DNA from: Haliotis asinina | Lineage: Eukaryota; Mollusca; Gastropoda; Lepetellida; Haliotidae | Reading direction: 5' to 3' | NCBI RefSeq assembly: GCF_037392515.1 | Contig: NC_090288.1 | Coordinates: 15,419,969-15,483,968 of the forward strand | Length of the DNA: 64,000 nucleotides | Shown here: positions 1-10,092 of the stretch, in pieces | How positions within the stretch are numbered: the stretch's first letter is position 1 | How the letters are laid out: each line of letters begins with the position of its first letter | Position numbers and translations under genes: made by a program | The notes under the pieces: model-generated | Told to the model about the DNA's origin: nothing | Seen by the model: the letters and a program-made list of their open reading frames with translations, nothing else | Databases searched by the model: none

Positions 1-134
1 CGAATTCCAAGCCTTCTGATTCCAAGATATGAATGATCAGTCCCTTTAGGCCACAGTCAAACTGACAACGATTTTACTTTGGGTGAATTGACCGAGCCAT
101 CAAAGTTGTGTTTGTGTTGTGCTTTCTGTGTCAG

Positions 135-332
135 ACTTTAAGAGCAATTGCTGCACCACAACACAGCTCACTTCTGAACCAAGATCGGCAAATATTACTG
201 TATCAATCTCAGACAGGGTACAGCAAGAACACACGGTGTCTGGTTTCAGGTTGTCGATGACACTGGAGTGCACCATGGACCTCATCAACTTTCCTATGGA
301 CAAGCAAACGTGTAATATCGACATGGAGAGTT
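135..332 (+). CDS. Channel exon with Cys-loop
   Basis: The acceptor ends at 134 (tgtgtcag) and the donor gtgagt starts at 333. The exon is phase 1-1 with 65 full codons. It encodes RLSMTLECTMDLINFPMDKQ followed by the second cysteine, which gives the diagnostic C-x13-C disulfide loop. The part before the loop is poorly conserved. Confidence 0.88.
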
Positions 333-3300
333 GTGAGTAACATTAATAATAAATATCATACCTCATATACCGTTAGAGTGGACATAGCAGGCTACAGAAG
401 ATATCCTCAACCACCTACGTTCCTTTAGTTCTGAGAACACCACGATTACTTTCGTCTTTTAGATACAGCCGTGAAGGTCCGGGTCAAACTAATCTTCGAT
501 TAGCATGCAACCCGTGCTTGTCGTATAAGGCGACAAACGCGATCGGGTGTTCAGACTTATCATCGTATCCCAATTACGTAGATTTATATTCATGCTGTTG
601 ATCACTGGATGGTGTGGTCTAGACTCGATTATTCACACACCGACGCCATACAGCTGGGGAATGTGAGTGCGGCGTAAAACAACTGCAAGCAACTATCTTC
701 TAGGTACAGGAATCAGATGTTGTTGTTTGCATGCTTAACTCAGTCTCCCCTGAAGACTACCCTGACTCACTCACTCGTTACAGACAGCTACACGTCCTCT
801 GATCTCTACTACGAGTTTACCACGGAGCGGAGTGCCGTCGAAAGTCGACCCGGGGTGCAGATTCCTGATTTCCAGATAACTGACATCACCGTGGGGAAAT
901 GCCAAAACAAATACGTTACCGGTAAGAAGGGTGGGATTGGGAGATAGGGTGTCAGAAACACATGGCATGATGTAGTAATGTTTAAAAAATTAACTTTAAC
1001 TTTAAAAAAATTAATTTTGGGTTCAGAGCTTTTGATCAACATTTCCCCATTTCCGTAACTTAGAAGACTGTTCTGGAAGTTGTGTTGGAAGGTACAATAG
1101 GAATTCAAATAATTTGGTTCACTTACGTGTCTTAGCGGACATATACCTAAAATACAGTTAATTGTTTCCAAGTATTCTTTAGGAAAATTCTCATTTTAAG
1201 TCCTATGTGTTATAATCAATAATCATGTGCAATATGGTTGTCATATGTGGAAATTATACGTCAATCATTACGCAAAGGTCAAATTAATGGCCACGAGAGC
1301 CTCGCGTCGCTATACGGCTTGACATTCAATAGTACGGCTAAGATGGGGAACTCTCCGAACTAGTGTTCAACATTTGCTAAGGAGCATGGGGTTTGGGAAG
1401 AATATTTAGGAAACGTGGCCTTTTACAAGTACCACATAAGCCAGTTCGGAATGCCTTTCGTCCGATCACAGCGGATTCGACCTTTGCGATCAAGTGTCTT
1501 TATGTAACACCTGTGGAGGTCGTTCAGGGCTAAACATGGACATACTGATGGCGACACAATAGGAGATGGGACGGTGGGGTAGCCTATTGGTTACAGCGTT
1601 CGCTCGTCACGTCGAGGGCCCTGTTCCCACATGGGTACAGTGTATGAAGCCCATTTCTGGTGTCCTACGCCGAGATGTTGCTGGACTACTGCTAAAACGT
1701 AACTCACTAACTCACTCACATCAGGAGTCAAAGTCACATCTTTGGGCTCCATAACGTGTGTGAGCCAATCTTATTTGACTGCCGCCTTCCCAAGTTGCCA
1801 GTAATTCACTGGGCCCCTTTCCTCAAAGCGTTACTACAACGATCACCTTAGTGCTAAGGCTGTCGTAAGTCTATGTTAAGTGTGGGAGTTACGATCACCC
1901 TAACACCGCTTTGTTCAACGAGGGTCCATTTCACAAAGCGATTGTAACGTTCAGATGATCGTAACTCCTACACGTTAACATAAATTTGCGACTGTCGTTA
2001 CCTTTGAGGTATGGGCCCGTGGATCTGCTGCCGTGTTGGCGGTTCCAGTCCGCCAGGATACTGATCCAAGTTCCTGCTTATTGGATGAGGTTTCTTCCTC
2101 TTCTTCTCTTAAGATAGCAGAAACTCTCCGTTCCATACGCTCTTTTGTTTGTGTTAGCAGATATTGTTGCCTTGCACTTTGTGGACGAGAGTTGTCATCC
2201 ATAAGGATGAGTGAGTGAGTTTATTTGTACGTCGCACTCAACATTATTCCAGCAATATGGCGGCGGTCTGTAAGTAACCGAGTCTGGATCAGACAATCTA
2301 GTGATCAACAGCATGAGCAACGATCTATTTAACTGAGATACGAAGACATGTTTCAACCAATGTCAGCGAGCCTGACCACCTTGGCCTAGATTTTCGAAGC
2401 TCTCTTAACGCTAAGATAGTCGTAAGTTAGTATTAATGTATGGCACTTACGACTATCTTAGCGCTAAGAGAGCTTCGAAAATCTAGGCCCTGATCCTGTT
2501 AGTCGCCTCTTACGAAAAGCATAGATTACTGCAGACCAGTTCTAATCCATGACGACGATGCCATTCTTGGTACCTCAGGTATCCAGGGCCCCGTTTCCCA
2601 AACCTTTCATGGCACTGCGACTACCGTATGTTACACTGTATGACGCATGACATTCGAAACTCCACGACAGCCTTATGAAACCGGAGTCACTGTCTTATCT
2701 CTGTAGCGCATTCTGGTCATGGTGCCATTTGCAAGAACATGCAAATAGCCCTTACTATCCCAGATGATTCCACCCTGTACCATGATGGAGCCACCTACAT
2801 ATCTGACATGGTCAGCTATGTTAACGTCTGATATCTTTACTGATTCGACCACTGGCGTCCCTTAAACCTGCGTATTACTAACACCGCGCTTTCAAATTGC
2901 GCGGTTTTTTTTACCTAATCAAGTTTCTGGGGAAGTCGGGTGCAACACTTGTGCGCACAGGTTCCAGGAGTCATGAACATCTCTTTTCGTCCTCTTTCTC
3001 CGCTTAAAGCTGACACGCCGTTGTATACTGAGCAGCAAAAGAAACGCATAAAATAAAATCTAAGCGTTCATGTCTATGCCTTCTATTTAAACACTTGACA
3101 AAACACAGTGTTGCGGTTCAGTATGTATGACTGAAACAATTTTCAAAGCGTGGGTCGGTGGAATAGGAAAGAAACCTACGTCATTTTATGCTCACAATAA
3201 AACACAAAATTACATTTAAAATACTAATGTATATTGAAATGAAGTTAAAACGATACATTGTAGCGGGGTAAATAATGACATAATCATGGTAATATTTACT

Positions 3301-5119
3301 AAAATACAAACATACTAAGAGTGATTATATTTTCTAATTTTGCATGTGTTTTCACGTTCGAAACAAATAGAGCTGAGGTATTGTAGTAATAACTATAGTT
3401 AAAGAGTCGGCTCCGAACACCCGGTTTCGCTTCCCCACATTAGTACAATGTGTGAAGGCGTTTTTCCGTGTCCCGAACCGAGATGTTGTTGGAATACTGC
3501 CAAAAGCGTTGATAAAACACGTACGCACATTTCAAAACGGCGTTTAGCATATTTCGTCTCCACACTTCAAATGATGAATAACCCACATGTCCTTATTACC
3601 CCGTAGGATCGTACACATGTCTCAGGACTGACGTCAGTATAAAACGAGAGATCGGTTTCTACGCCACACAGACATACATCCCCAGCATCCTCATCGTCGT
3701 TTTGTCCTGGGCCTCGTTCTGGATAGATCACGAGGCAGTTCCCGCCAGAATTTCAGTTGGGCTCCTTACAGTGCTGACCATCACCACCCAGAGCTCAGGT
3801 GCACGAGCACAACTTCCCAGGGTTCCCAATGTCAAGGCCATCGACGTGTGGATGTTGGCTTGTCTGGCGTTTGTGTTTGCCGCTTATACGGAGTATGCTG
3901 TCGTCACGGTGCTGACTCGGCGACACAAAAAGGTGCTGAAACAGGATGATTCTATATATAAGGTAAATATTATCAACACATAACTTAACTCCTGTAGCAT
4001 CGTGTATCAGCTCCCAAAGAAACTCAAAATTTGTCACCAAAACAATTAGACATGTCATAATTTATTGTTCTGTGTATGTGTGAGATAATGACTTTAAGTG
4101 GGCGTCACCTACTTTGTTCTGAGGAGTAGTGGGGGGTCAACAGCTTTGTACATAAATATATTAAAAAGTTATGCTTTAAACTAATGGAATAGGGAGGCAG
4201 GGGCGGATACATCTCTTTGGAGACTGAGTTAGGGGAACACTCTTCAGTTTCACGAGAGTTTCAATGGTCATTTCGTAAACTTTCACGACAAATAGACGGG
4301 GCGCACCCCTGCAAGTCTCCTGGATCCGCCTTCGTAGGGTAGGGGTATTGTAATGATTTTGTGTACTGGACATGCGTGGTGGGGTCTGGTGGAGAGTGTG
4401 TGTCACAATTTTAGTCATCTCAAAGCGTTTTCTCGTAATACCAAAGACCCGGGTGCAATTCCCCACATGGGTACAATGTGTGAAGCCCATCTCTGGTGTC
4501 CCCTGCTGTGCTGTAGGAATATTGCTAAAAGGAGCGTAAAACTATACCACTCACCCTGGTCATATCTAAGTCCACGAAACAAGTAAAAACTGCAATTAAT
4601 ATACCCACATTTGAGCGACATTGTTTTCACCTGTTGTGATGTATGGTTTTAGTTCCAACAAAGGTATGTAGATCCCTTCTCCTCCGTAAAATACAGCGTT
4701 AGGAGGTGAGCTACAGAGCCTTTCCATATTTTGAAATGAAGGTGGACCAGATACAGGCCTGCAAGAACAGTTGGCATTGTCCTTTATTCTCAATTATTAA
4801 GGCCGATTTTATGTATCTCTTCAAAGCATATAAGTTATGTATATCTTCATGTATCTTCACAGAGTAACCAACTAACTATGTATTAAAATACATCTTCACA
4901 GATTAACCATCTAACCATGCATTATGTGTATCGTCACAGATAAGCAAAGGACCATCACAAAATGAGGCAAAGAATGCACAAGGGAAACAGGAAGTGCGCA
5001 GTTCCGACTACGCCAAAGACGCTGGCATTCTAGTCGATAACATTTCAAAATACGGATTTCCTATTTCCTTCATCATATTCAACATCGTATACTGGGTGTA
5101 TTACTTGCATCTCGCGTGA
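135..5119 (+). CDS. Cys-loop ligand-gated anion channel, 3' part of gene (4 exons)
   Basis: This is the C-terminal two thirds of a pentameric ligand-gated chloride channel of the glycine/glutamate-receptor type, which would sit in the plasma membrane of excitable cells. The visible exons are 135-332, 784-921, 3607-3962 and 4940-5119. Their phases join without conflict (1, 1, 0) and the frame ends at TGA 5117-5119. In order they encode the 15-residue Cys-loop with its FPMD core, the loop C region, M1, M2, M3, a short cytoplasmic loop and M4. The M2 entrance reads VPAR, the mark of anion-selective members. Loop C has two cysteines ten residues apart, as in glycine receptors and GluCls (family knowledge). 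The start codon, signal peptide and first ligand-binding loops lie before the window. The ligand cannot be told from sequence alone; a proton-, GABA- or other amine-gated chloride channel is possible. Confidence 0.93.
468..682 (+). mobile_element. SINE-1 copy (long ACTC-tail family), intronic
   Basis: The core runs from ccgtgaaggtccggg to gcggcgtaaaac, with cttgtcgtataaggcgac and gctgttgatcactgga in the middle. It is somewhat diverged and lies in the intron between channel exons 135-332 and 784-921. Confidence 0.8.
784..921 (+). CDS. Channel exon, ligand-binding domain between Cys-loop and loop C
   Basis: The acceptor ends at 783 and the donor gtaaga starts at 922; phase 1-1. It encodes YSYTSSDLYYEF and then the run up to the first loop C cysteine (VGKCQNKYV). 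The SYTSSDL segment matches the GYTMNDL block of glycine receptors. Confidence 0.88.
1565..1728 (+). mobile_element. SINE-2 copy (tRNA-derived), intronic
   Basis: The tRNA-like head has an A box region (ggtagcctattggtta) and a degraded B box. The body (acatgggtacagtgt, gaagcccatttctggtg) and the ctcactaactcactcac tail follow. Confidence 0.85.
1811..2018. repeat. Palindromic MITE, family M3
   Basis: Both ends begin with gggccc followed by an inverted t(t)cctcaaag motif. The inside holds inverted copies of gtgatcgtaactcc and acttacgacag-like blocks. I see no coding capacity. The core is related to the 53-bp satellite at 35129-36130. Confidence 0.7.
2211..2548 (-). mobile_element. SINE-1 copy interrupted by a MITE
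   Basis: It starts with the inverted tail gtgagtgagt and the body tgatcaacagcatgagcaac, and resumes after the insertion with tcctgttagtcgcctcttac. The M1 element at 2383-2490 splits it. Confidence 0.85.
2383..2490. repeat. Palindromic MITE, family M1, nested in SINE-1
   Basis: About 45-bp arms (ggcctagattttcgaagc to gcttcgaaaatctaggccc) surround a short loop, so it could fold almost completely. It lies between gaccacc and tgatcctgttag of the SINE, so it is younger than that SINE copy. Confidence 0.8.
3024..3127. repeat. Small MITE, family M4
   Basis: The terminal inverted repeats are tatactgagcagcaaaag and its complement near 3110-3127 (gcggttcagtatgta). A second copy is at 6604-6735. TA at the ends suggests a Tc1/mariner-type origin (inference). 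Confidence 0.55.
3410..3520 (+). mobile_element. Degenerate SINE-2 copy, intronic
   Basis: It shows a worn B box (ggtttcgcttccccacat), tacaatgtgtgaag and a 3' region with ttgttggaatactgccaaaa. The head is mostly lost. Confidence 0.65.
3607..3962 (+). CDS. Channel exon, loop C end, M1, M2, M3
   Basis: The acceptor ccgtag ends at 3606 and the donor gtaaat starts at 3963; phase 1 in, 0 out. It encodes SYTCLRTD, then M1 (YIPSILIVVLSWASFWI), the pore helix beginning PARISVGLLTVL, the SGARAQLPRV linker and M3 (VKAIDVWMLACLAFVFAAY). The exon is open throughout with no damage. Confidence 0.95.
4418..4556 (+). mobile_element. SINE-2 copy, intronic
   Basis: The B box region gggtgcaattccccacatgg, tacaatgtgtgaagcccat, aatattgctaaaaggagcg and a short actcaccc tail are present. 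It lies in the intron before the last channel exon. Confidence 0.8.
4940..5119 (+). CDS. Channel terminal exon, cytoplasmic loop end and M4
   Basis: The acceptor tcacag ends at 4939, phase 0. Sixty codons end at TGA. It encodes a polar stretch and then M4, which reads SKYGFPISFIIFNIVYWVYY and is followed by only four residues. This matches the usual end of glycine/GABA/GluCl subunits. Confidence 0.93.
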   Translation: MSKGPSQNEAKNAQGKQEVRSSDYAKDAGILVDNISKYGFPISFIIFNIVYWVYYLHLA

Positions 5120-5609
5120 CTGGAAACCAGACAAGAGCAGTACCTGTTTGGTGCGGTGGCTTACCAGCAATGACTCAACTACAGCACTGTCGTTTCTGAA
5201 GATGCCTTGTTGGAAGTGCAGTGATGTTTTTCGTTTTTTCATAAATATATTAAATGTTACATTTAGCACACATAAAATATTTTTTGTCATGCATCAGTGT
5301 AGATTAGTGTCACACCGCCAATGTCACGCCTCTCTTTGTCAGCGTTTCAGTTAAGTCACATTAAGTTTCAGTTAATTATCACGTGATATTCTGCTATTTT
5401 CACATCGGGGTGGATGAAAAGCGGCTGATTGAACAGCGCCTGATAAACTGTGGTCAACTTTGTTAAATTGCACCCGAATGTGTGCTGGTGCTGTTCCCCC
5501 ATCGAGATATTTAATCATTCATCTATCTCATTTGACCCCAAGCGGACTGTTGGGCCATGGCGAAAGTTAATGTTATGCGGGTCATGCGACTTTCTTGAAA
5601 ACCCACGAC

Positions 5610-5720
5610 TGAGAGAGTGAGGTTTATAATTAGTTTTACGCAGCATTTAGCAATGTTCTAGTGATATGACGACGAGGAAGACCAGAACTGGGCTTCATAT
5701 ATGTTATGAGGTTATTACAT
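5610..5720 (-). mobile_element. Degenerate SINE-2 copy
   Basis: It reads gttttacgcagcatttagca and then cagaactgggcttcatat, in the inverted order of the family. The head is missing. Confidence 0.6.
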
Positions 5721-6603
5721 GACAGTTACCCTGTCGCCAGTCACAAGGGCTGACATGGTATTCGAGGTTCCAGTCAGAATCACATGCTCCATGAAGAGAC
5801 ACAGACATGTGACAGTTGTGATTGGATGAAATAGTGTAATATGTTTATGTATGTATATATTTTGATAGCGCATGTCCAGTAATGCACAATGTTAAGTCTT
5901 TAGTGTTGTCATTTTTCTTACCACGACCTGTGCTTGTGTGTACAGCTATTTGAAACTGTTGACATTTGGTGCGGAACTGGGATTGATGCCGGACAATTTG
6001 ACGAGAAAATGTGTTTTACTGTAGTTTGAAGACCAGACTGTACCCATGTGCACATGGAATGGCTGTTGATAGCCTGGATAATGTTAAACACAAGGTTACT
6101 ATAGAAGTTTACGAGAAAACATTTTGTGCTGTGTTACCTCGAGGGCTGATATGGCTGGCGACAGGGAAACTGCCACACATGACCTTTTCATCATATACCA
6201 TATCAAGGTACTTACTGCGCTTACGCCCTACACACCCTCAGGAACCAGGCTGCAGCTGATAGGGTATATTCATTCTTGGCCCGGGTAGTCAGTATAGAAA
6301 TACGCCGACTGCCAGTATTGTATGTGAAAAATGGTCCATATTGACAGGTATGTGATAAATATAATGTCGAACCGGGATCGGGTCGAATTCTATACCTTCA
6401 TCATCGGATCTGGCACGCCTGAGGATGAAATTGATAGCTGTTTACACGGCAGCTGGTAGTCCCTCAACAAAAGCGATGTGCGAAAGTATATCAATGCAGG
6501 TTTATAGACTAGGCACCGTATATATTTCTGAGCAAATACCATGTACACTAATGTTTGATGGCCGCTCAAAATGAAAAATGGCGATGGTGGTATTTGTGAT
6601 GCA

Positions 6604-6735
6604 TATACTGAACAACAAAAGAAACAAACTTTCGAAAAGGTTAAATCTCATAAATGTAAGCATGCGTTCATGCTTTTGTGTTCTATTTAAGGACTTGACA
6701 AAAATCCAGTTGCGTTTCATTTGCAGTTCAGTATA
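6604..6735. repeat. Small MITE, family M4, second copy
   Basis: The ends are tatactgaacaacaaaag and an inverted gcagttcagtata. It shares ttctatttaa, acttgacaaaa and the ends with the copy at 3024-3127. Confidence 0.55.
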
Positions 6736-7589
6736 TATCTTAGATATCAAGCTTTCTGTTTCATCGATTGTATTCTGTTAAGTCACGTGCTCATAACATT
6801 TTGTACCTTTCAGTCAAATCATGTTTGAAATAAAATTTAAAACGTAATGACATTTTCCATTAATTGCAAAACTAGTGTTGAACAATTCATGGATTCATTA
6901 AAAGTAACTTTTACTACAGTGCAATAATGCATGTTAAAAAACCTGCAAATAGAAATAGATCTCATACATTAGAATGAATACATAGTGATAATTAATGTAT
7001 TTGATCAGGTCGTTGTTGGGATACCCGAGTGTACTAAAACTAAAGTCATGTAGTTATTGCCTGTGTGAGTATCAATATACTGCATGTTAGTTTAAGCAAA
7101 TAAAGTGCACGTGTTTCATAATCCACTGTATCCTAACCCATGACAGCAGTGCTCCTAGCAACAGAATGCGCAGTCACCCACATGCTCCATCTGCGGTCAT
7201 ATGAAGTTTGCAATGCACGCAAGGCTTACATCAACCATGCGGTTCCTGTCATAGAGCAACTCCTCCAGTGGAGTGAGGTAACTATACGAGGACAATTACT
7301 GACCATTTTGAAGAAATGACGCCAATGCTATACGATTATAGAAGGTAGGGGATATTCCATTTTGCGAGCACGCCACTGGCCAATAAATACGAAAGAAAAT
7401 AATATATATCCATACAGATGAAACATTTCCAAGTGAATCAAATAAATTGTCACATTTTACCTTAATTTCTCTTCATCATCTGTTTCCTCTTTCACTTCAT
7501 CAAATGCATTTTGAATCTTTTAAATCCAATATCCCATACTTTTAGTGGTATATTTAATTTAAAGAAATTTTCTTTTGTTTATTTGTCTA

Positions 7590-7690
7590 ACGGCACACTC
7601 AGCTATATTGTCTGTAAGTCCATACCAGACAACCAAGTGATCAACAGCACGAACATCGATTTAAGCAGTTCGTACACGATAACATAAGCA
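7590..7690 (-). mobile_element. Degenerate SINE-1 fragment
   Basis: It holds cacactcagctatattgtctg and gtgatcaacagcacgaacat, the 3' half of the family in inverted orientation. Confidence 0.55.
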
Positions 7691-7797
7691 AACTAAGTCT
7701 GATGAAGCCGTTTATCAAAAACCGGAGATATTAACCAACCCATGATCGTGCCCCTATATATTTCATAGCCACGCCACTTAATAATTTAATCCGTGTT

Positions 7798-7968
7798 CAC
7801 CAACCCATGTCTGTCTTAAGAGGACCGGGATCGTGTGATCAGACTCACTATTTTAACTGATACATCGTATCCCAACAGCGTAGATCGATTTCTCATGCTG
7901 TTTATCACTGAAGTGTCTGCTCCAGATATTTACAAACAGCCATGTTGCTGTGATATTCGCGTTAAAGA
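7798..7968 (+). mobile_element. Degenerate SINE-1 copy
   Basis: It holds aacccatgtctgtcttaaga, catcgtatcccaac, gtagatcgat and a worn 3' end with gatattcgcgttaaa. Confidence 0.6.
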
Positions 7969-8015
7969 CGAGCAAATATGAACTACATAATATTAATAGA
8001 GTTAATATTTGGAGC

Positions 8016-10092
8016 TTAGGAGAAGGCTATGTTGAATAAGTGGGTTTTCAGTTGTCCTTTAAACTGGTAGAGGTTGAGAATGTCCTGACTGTATCGAGGA
8101 AGAGGGTTCCAGAGCCTGGAGACGGCTTTGGAGAAGGGTCTTTCGCCATAGTGTTCTTTCCTTGCCATAGAAACATCAGATGGTCTTGATGATCTTGACC
8201 CGAGATTTCTCATTGGAGTGTATGTGGATATGAGTTCACGGATGTTGTCAGGGCTTGACCGTTCCCCGATTTGAAGACAAACACCAGGATCTTGAACTGT
8301 ACGCGCTATCTCACTGGTAGCCAGTGGAGGTCTTGTAAGGCCGAGGGGATGTGATCTCGACGTCTGCTGATTTTTGATCACTCGGTCAGCGCTTTTGAGC
8401 ACTCTCCGAAGTCTTCTCATGCGCCCCATTCAGTGGACTATTACAGTAGTCTATGCGAGATGTGAAAAACGCATTAACTAGAGTCTTGACTGCGTCCGTG
8501 CCAATATGCCTCTTGATCAAGCTGATGTTTCTTAGATGGTAGTAGCATGACCTGCATACAGCATCGATGTGTGTCTCATATGACAAGGATGACTCAAAAA
8601 TGACTCACCTAGATTCCTTGCTTGAGAACTGGGAACAACATCACGGTCACCATGTTTCAATGGTGTAAACTGAAAGATTGAAAGCAAAGATTTGGAACCA
8701 AAGATAATCAGTTCTGTCCTGTCGGTGTTGTGCTGGAGGAAATGCTGGATCTCCTTGACACAATCAACGACGGTTGCCTGTGCATTAGCAGTAGAGTATG
8801 GATCGAGAGGTCGGAGTCACATATAGATCTGGGAGTCGTTGGCATATAGATGGAATCCCAGATTGGATTATTTGACAATATCTCCTACAGGTAGTATTAG
8901 AGAGAACTAATTTTTTATGAATCCGATTCCGCTCCATGATACCCTTTCATAGTTCACCCAGTAACTGTAAGGATTATTACCGTCCAACCTTTGAATCAAA
9001 CTTTCATACCTGATGCCATGTGATCTCACTCAACATGTGCTCTTGAGTGAGAGTGTATGTGTGTGTGACAACTTGATGCCATGAAGCCTGAACAAGTGAA
9101 TTAAAGTAATGAAACCAGAACTAGCATTTACTATTTTTTCAGGTAGGGTATACAAAGTGAACAGTATGGGATCTCATACCGCGCCTTGGGGCACACCGTT
9201 TACAAGCTTTTACTTCTGTGATTCTTTGTCATCGATGATTAGACACTGGAATAGGTTGGTTAGGTACCACTCAACCCACTTCGGAGCATCTCAAGTGACA
9301 CCGACTCGAATCTCCAGGAGGGACAGCAGGATGGAGTGGTCGATGCAACACTAACACAGCTCTACCTTCAGAGTCCATAGACATTAGCAGATCGCTCTGA
9401 ACATGTATCAGAGCAGATTCCGTAGAATGGCCTAACTTGTAGATTTCCAGCCTTGAAATGACCTTGGAGACGACTGGCTACAACACACTCTATGAGCTTA
9501 GATAGAAATGTGAGGTCTGACACAGGCCTGTAGTTCTTTAAAGTAGCAGGATCTAGACTAGTCTTCTATTGGGTTGCTTGTAAATGCTTCCTTCGGACAT
9601 GTGATAACTTCACAACTTGTCAGTTAAAGATTTACAATTTGTGCTATAGTAGGTAAAGTTGATGATGTGAGTCACTGCACCAGCTTGATTCTCCTCCAGT
9701 CCGATCTGGCCTTCGGGATTTTATCGTTGAAGAAAGACAAGAACGTCTCAGACAGTTGTTTTCTTCAGAAGAGTGGGCTGGGAGGGTATTGTTCTTTTTC
9801 CAGAACAGCAGATCGTTACAATTCCTTCTGGGATTTCGCTTTGTTGATGACAGTGTTGAGGCATGACATCTTCATCCACGAGCCGATTTACCATGCTGTG
9901 CAGGGAATTGTGTATCTGACGATCAACGATCAAAGTTTTGACTATCTCATCTTGTGCTCCAGCATCACATACTATCTTCTCTGCATAACGAATGCTCTCA
10001 TTAAACCAAAGTGTGTTCGGGCGGAGACTCACAGCATTACTCACACTGCTCATCTGTAATGACATGGTTACTTTTAGCTTATATTTAAGCAT
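8016..10092 (-). mobile_element. LINE retrotransposon fossil, CR1/L2-type, 3' part
   Basis: Read on the minus strand, several frames carry the C-terminal half of a non-LTR reverse transcriptase. At 10092-9750 is the linker before the RT (LRPNTLWFNESIRYAEK). Around 9230-9110 is a worn GVPQG-type region. At 8586-8386 is THIDAVCRSCYYHLRNI with SRIDYCNSPL, a hallmark of CR1/L2-like RTs. At 8429-8016 is the tail with SAVSRLWNPLP-like and FKGQLKTHLFNIAF motifs. Several frameshifts and stops break it. The endonuclease domain is not seen, so the copy is 5' truncated, the usual fate of LINE insertions. It could be a Jockey-group relative; the exact clade needs a tree. Confidence 0.82.

Larger units (their letters stand above)
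5120..7585. other. 3' flank of channel gene, no other gene seen
   Basis: AT-rich sequence. It holds a worn SINE-2 (5610-5720, minus) and MITE M4 (6604-6735). AATAAA occurs near 6830 and 7099, but which one, if any, serves the channel mRNA cannot be told. A 59-codon open frame at about 7141-7317 (+) resembles nothing I know. Confidence 0.5.

Noticed and set aside
2882-2908. Hairpin with T run resembling a bacterial terminator
   Set aside because: It lies within an animal gene intron; I kept it only as context for the antisense frame.
4176-4490. 104-codon minus-strand frame in the channel intron
   Set aside because: It runs through a SINE-2 copy in reverse and has no recognisable domain.
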